From NCBI GenBank assembly GCA_963921935.1, contig OY998176.1, positions 137,962,299 to 138,026,298 on the forward strand: a stretch of DNA of 64,000 bases, given 5' to 3'. The stretch comes from Galeruca laticollis (taxonomy: Eukaryota > Arthropoda > Insecta > Coleoptera > Chrysomelidae). The notes beneath the pieces are model-generated. The model worked only from the letters and a program-made list of their open reading frames with translations, ran no database searches and was not told the DNA's origin. Below, in pieces: positions 33,190 to 44,263 of the stretch. A program made the translations under genes and the position numbers. Each line of letters starts with the position of its first letter. Within the stretch, counting starts at the first letter, position 1.

Positions 33190-33251
33190 TGTAATGTTTT
33201 TCTTATTTATTTAAACAGTAAACGGGTGGGATAAATTTTAAACACACGGTA
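33190..33251 (-). repeat. Element C second LTR, 3' fragment
   Basis: TGTAATGTTTTTCTTATTTA through the ACACACGGTA stretch matches 35524-35595. The LTR 5' portion is missing. Confidence 0.8.
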
Positions 33252-33253
33252 TA

Positions 33254-33724
33254 GGTACTTTCAACATTGTATTGTTTCATGGGTGCCTTTCTCTTGCGAT
33301 GTGGTCCATTACTCGTAGCCCAAGTCGTACATTTCTTACACCAGTCCTTCACATCATCGGAGCTGTTCATCCAATAAAACCTCTCACGGATTCACTGGAG
33401 GGTTTTTTTCACTCCCAGATGACCTCCTGATGGACTGTCGTGTAACTTCTTTAGTATTTCAACTACTCTTGTTCTCGGGATAACTAGCTGTCTCCTTATC
33501 TCGGAACCATCATCGTTTTCAAGGACACTTTTCATTAGCCCTTCTCCGAGGACAAGTGAGTCCCAGTGAGTCCCACTGAGCCCAATACGCCTTGAGTTTC
33601 GGTGAAAATCTTGACACTTCTTGACAGGTGGGTCACCGATTTTCTTCCTTCCACTGCCGAATCTTCTTCGGGCAAGGATCATTCTCCTGATCTTCTCTGA
33701 TCCTGGTGGGTGATAATTCTTCAA
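33254..33724 (-). pseudogene. pol: Element C integrase N-terminal fragment
   Basis: Open at 33724-33392, then one in-frame stop and continuation to about 33254. It encodes the region before integrase and its HHCC domain: VVEILKKLHDSPSGGHLGVK and RERFYWMNSSDDVKDWCKKC. It breaks at KAPMKQYNV, where the family continues into the catalytic core; instead the sequence switches to LTR sequence. RT and RNase H, expected upstream, are absent, so a large internal deletion joins gag to integrase. Confidence 0.85.
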
Positions 33725-34400
33725 TGACTACTGTAATTCTTGAAACTGCAACTTCCTTACATTTCGACTTGTTGCATTGAGAATATTCTACAGGGCAAGA
33801 CCGTCTAGGAAAAGAGTTGGCTTTTCGGTGATTGACATCAGCTGAATGTTCACTCCTGTCTGATTTACCCTGTGACTGGACTTCTTGGGTGTCAGGAGTC
33901 TTGGGACGCTTAGACGGACTGCTTACGTGCTTTAGCTTGCCACATTTCCGGCATTTGATCTTCTTCGGCTTCTTGTCTACCATACCTTTTAACAAGTTGA
34001 CGATCTGGTGAAGTTTGTCATCGTCATCTTCTTCCTGCATGGTCCTACATTTGTTGTACCGCGAGCCCTTCGTGGTTGTTTTACATTTAAGAGTTTTTTG
34101 GTTTGCAGGGGTCGTAGGACGCTTACACGAACTACGTACATGTCCTAGCTCGCCACAATTCCAGCATCTGATCTCTCTCGGCTTCTTATTCATCATTCTT
34201 TTTATGAAACTGAAGAACTTGTCAAATCTGTCTTCGTCACCTTCTTCTTGGATACTCTCAATTTTGTTATATCCCGAAGCCTTCGTTGCTGCTTCATATT
34301 CAAGAGTAGCTGTCAATGCGTCGACTAATGTTTTGGGATGGGCTGTACAAGGCGTCCTCTGCATATCGGGGTCACATAAGCCATCAATAAAGGCCTAGAT
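33633..34400 (-). pseudogene. gag: Element C gag nucleocapsid, duplicated zinc-knuckle module
   Basis: The minus-strand frame from 34364 carries CWNCGELGHVRSSC, a CCHC knuckle. A second module 71 residues later reads CRKCGKLKHVSSPS, with the last Cys lost. The two modules align over 63 residues each (34286-34098 and 34073-33885), including the SIQEEGDEDRFDKF / TMQEEDDDDKLHQI and KRPTTPANQ / KRPKTPDTQ parts. This internal duplication appears only once. The reading frame then runs without a protease motif. Confidence 0.82.
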
Positions 34401-34446
34401 GCCCAGACATTCCATCATATTTTCTGGTGCTGGTGGATGAGCAAAT

Positions 34447-35479
34447 CTAACTAGTCGGGGAAATATCCACTTCATACTCTTGAAGGGATTCATCACGTTT
34501 CTGCCTTAAGTTTTTCAGCTGGAATTGGTACAAATGTTCCAAATGTTCGTGACCGTATCGGATGTCAAACCTCTTCTTCAGCTGCTCAAAGTCATTTGTT
34601 TCTTCGAGTGGTATCGTCTGTAGTACATCTGAGGCATCTCCCCGAAGCGCGATAGTTAAGTTCGCTGCCTTCTCTCTATCGGACCAATTATTCACTCCAG
34701 CGGCTGCTCCAAATTGTTTCAGATAATTGGTCCACGACATTTTTCCATCGAACGTTGGGGCCTTGACTCGGGTAAAACTACCAATGTCTTCCAACTTAGG
34801 TTTTGTTTCTGGCTTGCAAGGTTTTGTTTGCTACGTCTTCTTTTCTTCCGCTAGCGTGTATTGGGTTCTTATATCTGTCATCATCTTTTTTTCCAACTCC
34901 TTGATTTTCTCGTCCACCACTGTCATCTTATTCTCGATTTTCACGTCCATCGTTGACGTTTTATTCTCGATTTCAGATTTTAGAGACGAAATTTCATTTT
35001 CAACGTCAGCGGCAATGTCGTTTTCCATTAATTAGATATCGGCAGATATATCGTTCTTCAAAGCAGAAATCTTGTCGTCAATATTAGCAGAAATGTCGTT
35101 CTTAATAGCAGAAATATCGTTTTTCACAGCAGAAATCTTTCTCGTCCATGTGAGCAGGGATATTAGCAGAAATGTCGTTCTTCATAGCAGAAATCTTCTC
35201 GTCCATGTTCTATTCCATGGCAGAAATCTTCTCGTCCATGTTCTCTTCCATGGCAGAAATCTTCTCGTCCATGTTAGCAGAAATATTAGCAGAAATAGAC
35301 GAGATTAAGGTGGAAGCCTCGTCATTAAATAAAATTGTTCCTGGATTAAAGCCGTCATTTCCCAGTGCCACTTTAAGTCTTTCTACTAATTCACTATTCT
35401 TACCGGACGTTTCCAACTCACTATCTTCCAATTCTGCTCTTAACTCAGACACTTTCAAGTCACATAGTCCCTTGGCCAT
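34447..35479 (-). pseudogene. gag: Element C gag, SAP domain, coiled coil and capsid
   Basis: The frame starts at ATG 35479. Residues 5-42 form a SAP domain (LKVSELRAELEDSELETSG, NSELVERLKVAL), a DNA-binding fold found in some insect gypsy Gag proteins. A coiled coil built from an 11-residue repeat, ISAMEENMDEK, follows and breaks down near 35150. A second helical segment is at 35028-34831. The capsid-like part, 34794-34447, has VKAPTFDGKMSWTNYLKQF and LRGDASDVLQTIP. Stops and frameshifts separate the parts. Confidence 0.82.
35180..35290. repeat. 33-bp coding minisatellite
   Basis: About three copies of a 33-bp unit (GCAGAAATCTTCTCGTCCAT on the plus strand) encode the 11-residue coiled-coil repeat of the element C gag. 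Confidence 0.88.
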
Positions 35480-35504
35480 TTTTACGTAGCAATTTAATTA
35501 TATT

Positions 35505-35522
35505 ACTGCACACCTGACACCA
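35505..35522 (-). other. Element C primer binding site
   Basis: TGGTGTCAGGTGTGCAGT follows the LTR end by one base. The matching tRNA is not determined. A variant, TGGCGTCAGAAGTGGGAT, lies beside the left LTR fragment at about 33171-33188. Confidence 0.6.
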
Positions 35523-35523
35523 A

Positions 35524-35990
35524 TGTAATGTTTTTCTTATTTATTGAAACGTTTTATTACGGGTGGGATAAATTCATACACACGGTAGGTTCACTTACTT
35601 ATTAATTTAAACACTAAACTACTCACTAACACTCAATTTATATACACTCAACTATTCACTTTAATTTAATTTATATACACACAACCTTAATTAATTATTT
35701 ATATCAACACTTTACTGTTCGCTTTTTCGGTGTAAACTTACTTTACCTGGTCGGTCCTTTATATATGAGTGCCTTTTTTTACTAGATAAATCTAGATTGC
35801 GGCTTACACAAAAACCTTTGGCTCTGGTATTTTCTAGATAAGACTGGTCACAAAAACAATGTCTAGATAAGATAATCACAATCGTAAAGAGTTCTAAGAA
35901 ATCCCTGCGCGCCCGCCATAGTTTTAGCTTCCATACATGGCTTAGACAGGGTCGGATTAAGGAACTATACCAGTGTGCTATTTCGTAACA
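35524..35990 (-). repeat. Element C 5' LTR
   Basis: On the minus strand it begins TGTTACGAAATAGC and ends AAACATTACA (467 bp, TG...CA). It is followed directly by the primer site and gag. TATA-like ATATAAAGG lies near 35755-35765. Confidence 0.85.
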
Positions 35991-35994
35991 GTAT

Positions 35995-36879
35995 AAAATC
36001 GTGAAAACTCAAAGCAATCAACTCTTCATGAAGTTCTGTTGTACGATTTCAGATGAACTAAGGACTTTCATATATGGATTCAATAATGAGAAGGAAAATA
36101 ATGTACCTATTACGATAGTGAAAATTAGCTTTGATTTGAAAAATATTCCAATTTTTCCATTCAAATATTCTTCCTTTCCAGATTTGTATTACTACTAACA
36201 CTTCCTTCCGTACACATCAATTTTAAAACGGAACATATTTTCTGAATTATCCATAAAAGCTTATTTATAGTCCGTTTTATCTCATCCAACTACCTTATTC
36301 AGTCGTTCATAAAATCAAAAGAAATATACACATTGCTTTTGGTTTGATGCTTTCATTGGCTACCCCTGCAAAATTGTCCCTTATTCTATCCGGTCGGCTG
36401 TGAAATTGTGCAGGTCGATAATCACCAATGCGGAAACCACATCGTTGCTGACAGCATAATTTACAAATGATTGAGTCTGCTATTCCTAATGTTACAATTG
36501 GACTTATATAAATCTTAGTTTAGTTTTTGAAGAATAAATGAATATGAAGTTATCAATTAAATACTGCCTGATGATATCAGAAATTATTTAAATTCAATAT
36601 CAAGCAATTATCCACGTCCATTGGTGGGTTACCACGCTGACGCAACCTCTTCTTATCCATCACTCGTTACAATAAACGTTACATTATACAGAGGGGCAAA
36701 TGACAGATCCAGCCGCACAAAAATATTTTATCCCCCATACTTGTATTCCATAAGTACGTTTTTATCAAATGAAGGTAAATAGTGAGCCAGTCACCCATCA
36801 GCGTTGCTAGTACTAAATATCTGATGATTATTATCTTATTACAAAGGTTATCGATTTGAAAATATCCCACCCTTAATAT
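35995..36879. other. No recognisable feature
   Basis: AT-rich, with only short unrecognised frames. Confidence 0.45.
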
Positions 36880-37520
36880 CTCCCTTCCAGTACATAATAT
36901 GACAAATCGAAAATCCCGGTGATGTCTGTTTTCAAAGTCTTTTCTAACACGGTGATAAATTCACCAGGGATTGAATGGTAAGCTCTTGTAATTCTTCTTT
37001 TGAGTTTAACAATATCAGCAGGTTGTGTTTTATAAACAACGGATTTAAGATATTTCCAAAGAAGGAAATCTAAGGGAATTAAATCCCGTGATATTGGATA
37101 CCATTCAACTGCTCTCCTTCTTTCAATCCATTTATCTGTGAATCTCTAGTCTAACCAGTACTAGAGGACGGAAAGAGAATACTGGACGAGACGCACCGTC
37201 CTGTTGAAAATGTAACAGATTCTCCGGGAAAAGTACATCACGTTTCGCATCAATTTGAGTCTTTAGTTCGTGAGTTGTACGTTGGTTGATAATCCCTTCA
37301 AACATACCAAGTCACTGATTGCAAGCCAAGTTTTCCACAAGAAATTAATGACCATTACTAGTACAAGCATAATTTTTTTGTGAAAGTTGCTTATGACATT
37401 CCTTAAAAATTTTCGAGATTTCGACACTTCAATTGAGATAATCTTGTCTATTACCAATATTAGTCAAAGAAAATGAGCATTCATCGGTAAAACATATGTA
37501 TAACAAAACATAAACGGTGT
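36880..37520 (-). pseudogene. Tc1/mariner-like (DDE) transposase remnant
   Basis: The minus strand shows three motif blocks of the family. FTDECSFSL holds the first Asp (37483-37485) and LHFQQDGAS the second (37198-37200). PISRDLIPLDFLLWKYLKS holds the third (37068-37070), followed by VVYKTQPADIVKLKRRIT. The spacing of the last two is about 43 codons and the frame shifts between them, so indels are likely. Numerous stops mark an old copy. Terminal repeats were not found; the upstream side runs into the satellite array. Confidence 0.75.
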
Positions 37521-37524
37521 TATA

Positions 37525-38533
37525 GGACTCGCTGTAATTGCTATAGTCAGCTGAAAATCAATAGGGTACATCTGTGAGACACCTTGAAAAATATCCAATT
37601 ATGAAATTGACCACTTTTTTACACTCCAGAGGCTGTATCGTACTAAACCCGAAATTTCTCCAAAAAGGACAAAAATGTGGCACTTCAGGTACCATAGCAC
37701 CCGTTCTCTTAGCTCTGGTGAGCTAAAAATGATTAAGGTTCATCTATAAGATGCTCTGAATAACATTCAATCATAAAATGGGTCACTTGTATACACGCTG
37801 GAGGCTGTATCGTGCTAACAAACTGAAAATTCTCCAATGATGACAAAAATTTGGTACCTCAAGTACCATAGCACCCGTTGCTTTAGTGAGCTGAATCTTG
37901 ATAGGATTCATCTTTGAGTCGCTTTGAATAATATCCAATCATAAAATTGGTCACTTGTATATACTCCGGAGGCTGCATCGTGCTAACAAACTGAAATTTC
38001 TCCAAAAATGACAATATTGTCGTACTTAAAGTACTATAGCTCCTATTGTACTGGCTTTGTTGAGCTGAAAATCAATAGGGTTCATCTGTGAGATGTTCTG
38101 AATAGTATCCAATCATAAAATTAGTGACTTTTTGCACTCCGGAGGCTGTATCGTGATAACAAACTGAAATTTCTCAAAAAAATTACAAAAATGTCGTACT
38201 TCAAGTACCATAGCATCCGCTGTACTGACTATAGTGAGCTGAAAGTCAAAAGGTTTTTCTGTGATATATCCTGAACAATATTCAATTATAAAATTCGTGA
38301 TTTGTTGCAATCCGGAGGCTGTATCGTGCTAACAAGACATGTAACGAAAAGTGGCCGACGACAACGACGACGACGACTACATACACACAGGATTTTTTTT
38401 CTAAAAACCATTTTTTCGTGTGGTTCTTGATGAAAAACTTGGAAATAACTCAAAAATGTTTTTCAAAATTTCACCTTTTTCGTGGGTAAACCAATACTTT
38501 TGTCGCATGTTAGATAGGTTGGGCGGAAAAGTA
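37525..38533 (+). repeat. Satellite-bearing element, five anchors of ~170-bp unit
   Basis: The anchor GGAGGCTGTATCGTGCTAAC recurs near 37631, 37803, 37971, 38144 and 38317 (spacing 168-173 bp). Each unit also has CTTCAAGTACCATAGCACCC and TGAGCTGAAAATCAATAGG. After the last unit comes a fixed end: AAAAGTGGCCGACGACAACG, a (GAC)n run, ACATACACACA, CCATTTTTTCGTGTGG, and a close at GATAGGTTGGGCGGAAAA. The same order is at 49735-50602 and, inverted, at 14.8-19.7 kb, so the satellite travels as a defined unit. No protein is encoded. Confidence 0.87.
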
Positions 38534-39047
38534 ACGAGAGAAAGCATAGTTTTGAGATGATTTCACAAAACTCTATTCTTCTATCACAATCCACCTTATG
38601 GAGATCCCAACGAATTCCATCTAATATGGATGTAATTTATGCATTTAAGTGATTTTCTTCAATTTCGTGTCACATTCCCGACTGGTCTGCTACTGATCGT
38701 GAGTGAAGTAGAACAAGAATCCAAATAAGAAGTGGAAATAATTTTAGCAGACGAACTAAACAAAAACATGATTAATAGCAAAGAGATAAATTCAAGAAAA
38801 TCGGTCTTAAGTAACTGAAAGAAATATTAAGTATAATTAAAATATTATGCACCCGTTGAAGGAATAGAAGGATAACTCCTTCTAAATTTTTTTTCATATA
38901 AAACAACACATGGCTGTTTTTATCTCGGGATTAAGTACTAAAAAAACTAAACGGAAAAAATACATTTGTTTATAACAAATTGCTTATTAAATAAACAAAG
39001 GAAAAACGAATCAAAATTTTTTTTATGTATCTAAAAGAACAATAAAA
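38534..39047. other. No recognisable feature
   Basis: AT-rich; no gene seen. Confidence 0.4.
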
Positions 39048-39182
39048 ATTATGATTTTTAGAGAAAAAACGGTTCCTTAATTTTAAAATTTAGACTCAAA
39101 AAACCATTGTTAATTAACAAACGCATTTTTTAGCAACAAAAAAAGTTTTTTAAGGAACCGTTTTTTCTCTAAAAATCATAAT
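39048..39182. repeat. Perfect 33-bp inverted repeat (hairpin)
   Basis: Arms at 39048-39080 and 39150-39182 (ATTATGATTTTTAGAG then AAAAAACGGTTCCTTAA) are perfect reverse complements around a 69-nt AT-rich loop. It may be a small foldback transposon. No target duplication was confirmed. Confidence 0.85.
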
Positions 39183-40039
39183 TTGTATTAATAAATATAT
39201 TACAAAAAAATTTTTTTTATTTGCTCATAAACAATGTATTTGTTTATAAAAATTTCTTAAATAATGGTAGTAAAAAATTTTAAAAAATTATTTTTATGTA
39301 GCTTTTAACCATCAGAAATCAAAACATTCAAGATATCAACAAAAAAAAAATTTATAAACTTTTTTTTAATTTTTAATTTTCAATTGTTAATAAAAAAGCG
39401 AAAAAACTAAATTTTGAAATTTTTTTATGGTGATCTATTTGTTAGTCTAATACCAATAACGCCACGATGTGAAAAAAATCTTGAAGCTTTTGTTCAATGG
39501 TTATCATGGTTTTCATCTCAACATTAAATTTGGAAAAATTATTTAATTAACAAATCAATAATTTATGAAAAAATTGGGATAAAAATTTTTTGACCACGGA
39601 TTATTGTTTATTTATGTATCCCAATGCTACATTAATTTTTTTATTCCTTAATATTCATATTTAATATGTTTAAATAATTTTTTTTGTTGCTACGTCAGAA
39701 TGACGCAACGCGCGCGTAAGCCCGATCACCCGTTTTTCGCTCATTTTTTAAGGCTTTGTAAAAATTATAAATATTGGAGGTACAGTTCCAGGACTCAGAA
39801 CTTTTTTTTAGCAAATTTGCTGATCTTTTCAGATGTTTTTTCAAATTTAAAAAAATTTCATTATTTTTCGAGATATTCGGAAAAAACCAAACCCCTACTT
39901 TTTTTTCACTCAATTGTTTCTAACTTTTGCAATTTTTTTCGGCCCCTTCTGGAACTTTTCCTTAAACTTTCTAGATAATTTTCCGAATCGAATGAGACCA
40001 TGGTCGTAATTTTCGGAGACTATACAAAAATTTTATGAA
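39183..40039. other. A/T-homopolymer-rich sequence
   Basis: Low-complexity stretches of A and T runs; no feature is supported. Confidence 0.45.
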
Positions 40040-41665
40040 AAATGGTACATGTTGACTAGACTAAATCAAAAGATTACGAGGAATAAGAGAAAATATATGA
40101 AAGCAATGAAATTAAAAATAACGAATTCGAGACGGAAATAAATCAAATACTTGAAACTTGGAAGCAACACTACGAAGATAAATTTAGTAATATGTTGAAG
40201 AGGAAAACATCAACAATAATTAAAGAGAAATAGAATGAACATCAATACCAAGAAATCCAATGAGAAGAAAGTGAAGTGGCTATATATAAATATAAACTAG
40301 GAAAAGCTAGTGAGAAAAATGGAGTAGCGCCAAAGCTGAAAAAAGGGTTGGAAGAAATGGGAAAAGACTGGATGTGTCTACTGTGCAGAGAAGCATGGGA
40401 AAGTCAAAATTCCCAAAGAAGTGGGAAAGTAACCTTATATTGCCAATACTTGAAAAAGGGGAACAGCTTACCTCAAACCAGCTTCAAAATCTATACGAAA
40501 ATAATTGAGACACGATTAAGACGATACGTAGAACAAAAATTAGAAGAGGAATAAGCAGCTTTTAGACCAGGACGACAAGCAAATGATAGTATATACATTT
40601 TATAAGGCTACCTATATAAAGAGAAAAATTTTGAAGGTATTGGAAGGCTTAGAAGTACTGAAAGCTTCAATTATCAATATTAGAAGTTCATACGAGACTG
40701 TCAAACTAAGAGTACAAATATCCGAAGAGTTTTTAATGAAGAAAGGTATAAAACATGGCGATAGTCTAAGCTCACTCTTGTTTGTCATTGATATGGACAA
40801 AATAGTGAAAGAAATAAAAACGCAAGGACGCAATCTAGACATAATAATCGGGTAGAGAAAGATGCAGACGATATTGTAAATACTTATAGCAAAGTAGAAA
40901 AACATAATGCAGAAACTAATTAACTTATTGGCAAGAGAAATAAAAAATATGAAAATGATAGTGAATAAATGAAAAATTGAAGTGATGATAGTTAATTAAC
41001 AGCTAGACGGGAGAACTAACAATGAACTGAATTTTAAGCACACCACATTAGATATAGTAACAACTTAGGACATGTTTTAGCAAAAGAAGGAAAAATAGAT
41101 TCATAAGTTGATAACAGGGCAAATAAATCAACAAGATTATATTGTTCCTTAAATCTACGAATATTAAGCCACAAGCACTGATATATACACAAAGCTGGAA
41201 ATCTATAACAAAATTACAGTGCCAACTTATGCTAGCGAAAACTAGGTACTGCAGACAAAGAAGGAATCAAAAATAAAAACAAAAAAACAGAGGAAATGGG
41301 GAATTTGGGGAAAAAAGTAGGTAAAACCAAATCAGACAAAGTGACGAACGAAGAGATCAGATACATAACTAATCAAGAACCAATAAAATTAATTAATAAT
41401 GATTAAAAAGAATCAATTGAATTGGTTTGGACAACTAGTAAGAATGAAGCAAGATAGAATAGCGAGAAAAACTATGGAAATCGAAAAATCAATGAAAAGA
41501 TAAAGAGGAAGATCTAGGAGGGAGGAAAAGTATAGATCAGATTGAATAATTTGCAAAAATAATGTAAAAACATTAGGAGAGATGAGGGCATTTGCCAAGA
41601 ACAGTTAAGAATGAAAAAATGGGTACAGGAAGAACTCCAATGCGACGCCTGAAAAATGCAAAAGG
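40040..41665 (+). pseudogene. RTE-like LINE reverse transcriptase remnant
   Basis: Scattered frames give ENGVAPKLKKGLEEMGKDWM-like linker sequence, AAFRPGRQANDSIY (RT finger, near 40560), GIKHGDSLSSLLFVIDMDKI (near 40745-40805; the family reads GVRQGDxLSPLLF), and a C-terminal NWFGQLVRMKQDRIARK near 41425. The class matches the fragment at 8041-8767, though the two are diverged. Stops are frequent and the YxDD box is not clear. The endonuclease is missing. Confidence 0.78.
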
Positions 41666-44263
41666 ATATAAGAAAGAAAGAGAGATATTCTATCTTACGT
41701 CATGTAAACTATTTACACACCTTTGATCACCTACTAAACTTGTCACGAAACAGCACAACAAATAAATCTGCCTTAACAATACTACCAAATCGTTGAGATT
41801 TCTTGAGCAACAGAAGTAGCAACAAAGGGAGGCTATTCCTGGAAATTCATCCTCGCAAATTAGAGGTTTATTTTTGAAAGGGGAATAAACAACAAATGAA
41901 AAATTACTCGTGTCGAATGGATACATTCCTATTATTCAAAGCCTGGAACGGTGCTACCTACTTTTCTAACCATTTCTATTAAAAGGAGAATCAATACTAT
42001 AATGCCTCTCAGTGCAGGCAACTTCCAATTAATTCAGTAAGTCCTTTCCATTGGTGGATTTTAAGGATAACATCAACCCCCGGGGGATTGAAATACGAGT
42101 GCTACAAACATTCATTAGAGGTTTTTTTAAATTCTCATAATGGAAGGAAGATATTTATTATGGAAGATTAACTTGAAATTGAGGAGTCATAACTTCTGAA
42201 CTGAACTGTTGGTTACTGCGTGTCTCAAACTCTCGAGCTCTTGGTCAACAGAAATGAGGAGAACATGTCAACAAAGTTGATATCGCTTTCAGGCAGCTTA
42301 CAAAAAATAAAGAATAGGTAATTATAATATTTCACTAACCTAATATTATAGATTATAGGGAAAGGGTATAATAAATAGGAGGAAGAAAGAGTGATAGGGC
42401 TTGAATAGGACAGATTGACATAGTGATGAGAAATTCTGATCAATTAAAAATCAATAACATTAGAGAAAAAAAAGGCCGACTAGCTGTGCCAGCAATGATA
42501 ATGATGATTGAATGAACTGGGCTTCAGAATTAATAAATGGTCTTGTGCAGTGCTTTAATGTGTTATGAAGTACTATGTGTTTAAAAGTTCTGTATATGGG
42601 CTTTTGAATTCCCATTTAATTTGATAAAGTGCCACCGCTCGTTCATAACGTGTTCATTAGTATAATTGGCATTTTTTGATGTTGTTTATTCCAGAAAAAC
42701 TGGGGTTTTGTGTTTATTCAGATTTTAAAGTGAGTTTAATATTCATTCAACTGTTATTCATTAGCAGGTTAAATTTAATCAATAAGAGCTTCTGTTTATT
42801 TTGAATGCATTTTTGATTAAATGAAGATGGTCAAAATAATATTCCAATTTTTAAATCGAACTCAACAGTTTTGGAATGATCAAAATACGATTAGTACCTG
42901 CATTTGTATGTTTATTAATAAGTATAGAATAATAGTAAAGTGCCTCTTGTAATATTCAGATAACAAATGATTCTATATTTTTCTGATTTTACTACTAAAA
43001 TTATTGATAACCTCCGAGATTGACGATAAATAGGAGAGAGATTTTGTATTTCATTCACTTCGGATATAATCAATCATTAGATACCGATTCTCTGTAATAC
43101 ACCTGTAATTGGAGATGATTGATATTTAGTACCTTCAAATAAATTCTAAAAGTACGCCAATGATGGTCTTTGAATAGTTTTTTATACCAACTAACCTGCG
43201 AAAATAAGAGATCCGACAAGAATATTGAGAAGCCGCAAAAAGATAAATAAAATGTCAAAAAACAGAGATGAATAGCATTGAACAGCTATAAATTCAAGTG
43301 AACTTGAAAGAAAAGTGGTTTTTCATGTCCAAAGATTAAGCTGACGACTCCGACGCGTGACCGAAATGAAATTAGAAAAATCCTTAGAGTAAATAAAGTG
43401 GATTAGAAAACACTTCCTAATATATGTGTACACTTAGGATGTTTGACACTTCTTTGAAGTGGATATACGAGGAAATACACCAAAAATTATTTGTTAATTA
43501 TAGTGAAGTACCCTTAAGTCATTTACTCCTCTCCCTGTTCCTTTTTTAATTAAGAAAATTAGCTGAGGCATCTCCAACATCTAAAGTATATTAAGATATA
43601 AGCTGAATGTGTTAATCATTATAACATCCAATCTCCCTATGTTTGTGTTATTTTTCGTATACCTAGAGCTCAACAATACATATCTTCAGGGTAGCAGATT
43701 GTAGTCGATATTGAACCTGAGTGAACCCAACCTACCAATGATTTTATTACAAGACAAACTAAAGTTATATCAAATAATAATTATTTCAAAAAATCTTAAA
43801 TAATGCTCAAAACAAACAATTTAATCTATATTTGCTAAACGTACCAAAATAGCTATGTCAATACTCATGTCGATAGAATAATAACAATAACAATTTAGTT
43901 AAACAACCATGACTGTTATGAACTAATACGTAGGTCAGTTTTTATTATTTATTAGATAACGGGCAATTGTACTCTATTGCAATTGGCCGGCCTACCTTTA
44001 TAAGTTTGAAGTCAAAATTAATATTTTTTAAAACTTTTATTTCAAATTTACAAATTTTAGATGTTTACACAATGGAATAAAGTCATTCTCCACAAATTGA
44101 ATATAGTTGAATATAAAGAAAGTTAATATTGCTGATATTATATTTTATTTTTCTTGTGTATTATTATCATTATAGCTATTGAATAAGTTGTTTTGATACA
44201 AGTTAATTTGAATATCTTTTTAGTTTCTTGATAAGTATATACTTAGGGTCTGAGGACAGACCA
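41666..44263. other. No recognisable feature
   Basis: 2.6 kb without a supported gene or repeat. Short frames on both strands were examined and not recognised. Confidence 0.45.

Larger units (their letters stand above)
33137..35990 (-). mobile_element. Gypsy element C with SAP-domain gag, rearranged
   Basis: The insertion is flanked by GTAT at 33133-33136 and 35991-35994. Its outer 37 bases are inverted repeats (TGTTACGAAACAGCACACTG... at the left; reverse complement at the right; 34 of 37 match). On the minus strand the order is full LTR, primer site, gag, then a jump to the integrase HHCC domain, then a truncated LTR 3' end, a second primer-site-like sequence and finally the inverted LTR start. 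RT, RNase H and the integrase core are deleted. Confidence 0.83.

Noticed and set aside
35072..35489. Plus-strand hydrophobic repeat proteins opposite the SAP gag
   Set aside because: Antisense of the 33-bp coiled-coil repeat; the sense strand has the SAP domain and the correct LTR-primer context.
33137..35990. DIRS-type retrotransposon because of inverted ends
   Set aside because: It contains a normal TG...CA LTR, a tRNA-type primer site and DDE-type integrase HHCC sequence, and no tyrosine recombinase.
37631..38330. CRISPR-like array
   Set aside because: The repeated units are ~170 bp tandem satellites with no short repeat/unique spacer pattern, in animal DNA.
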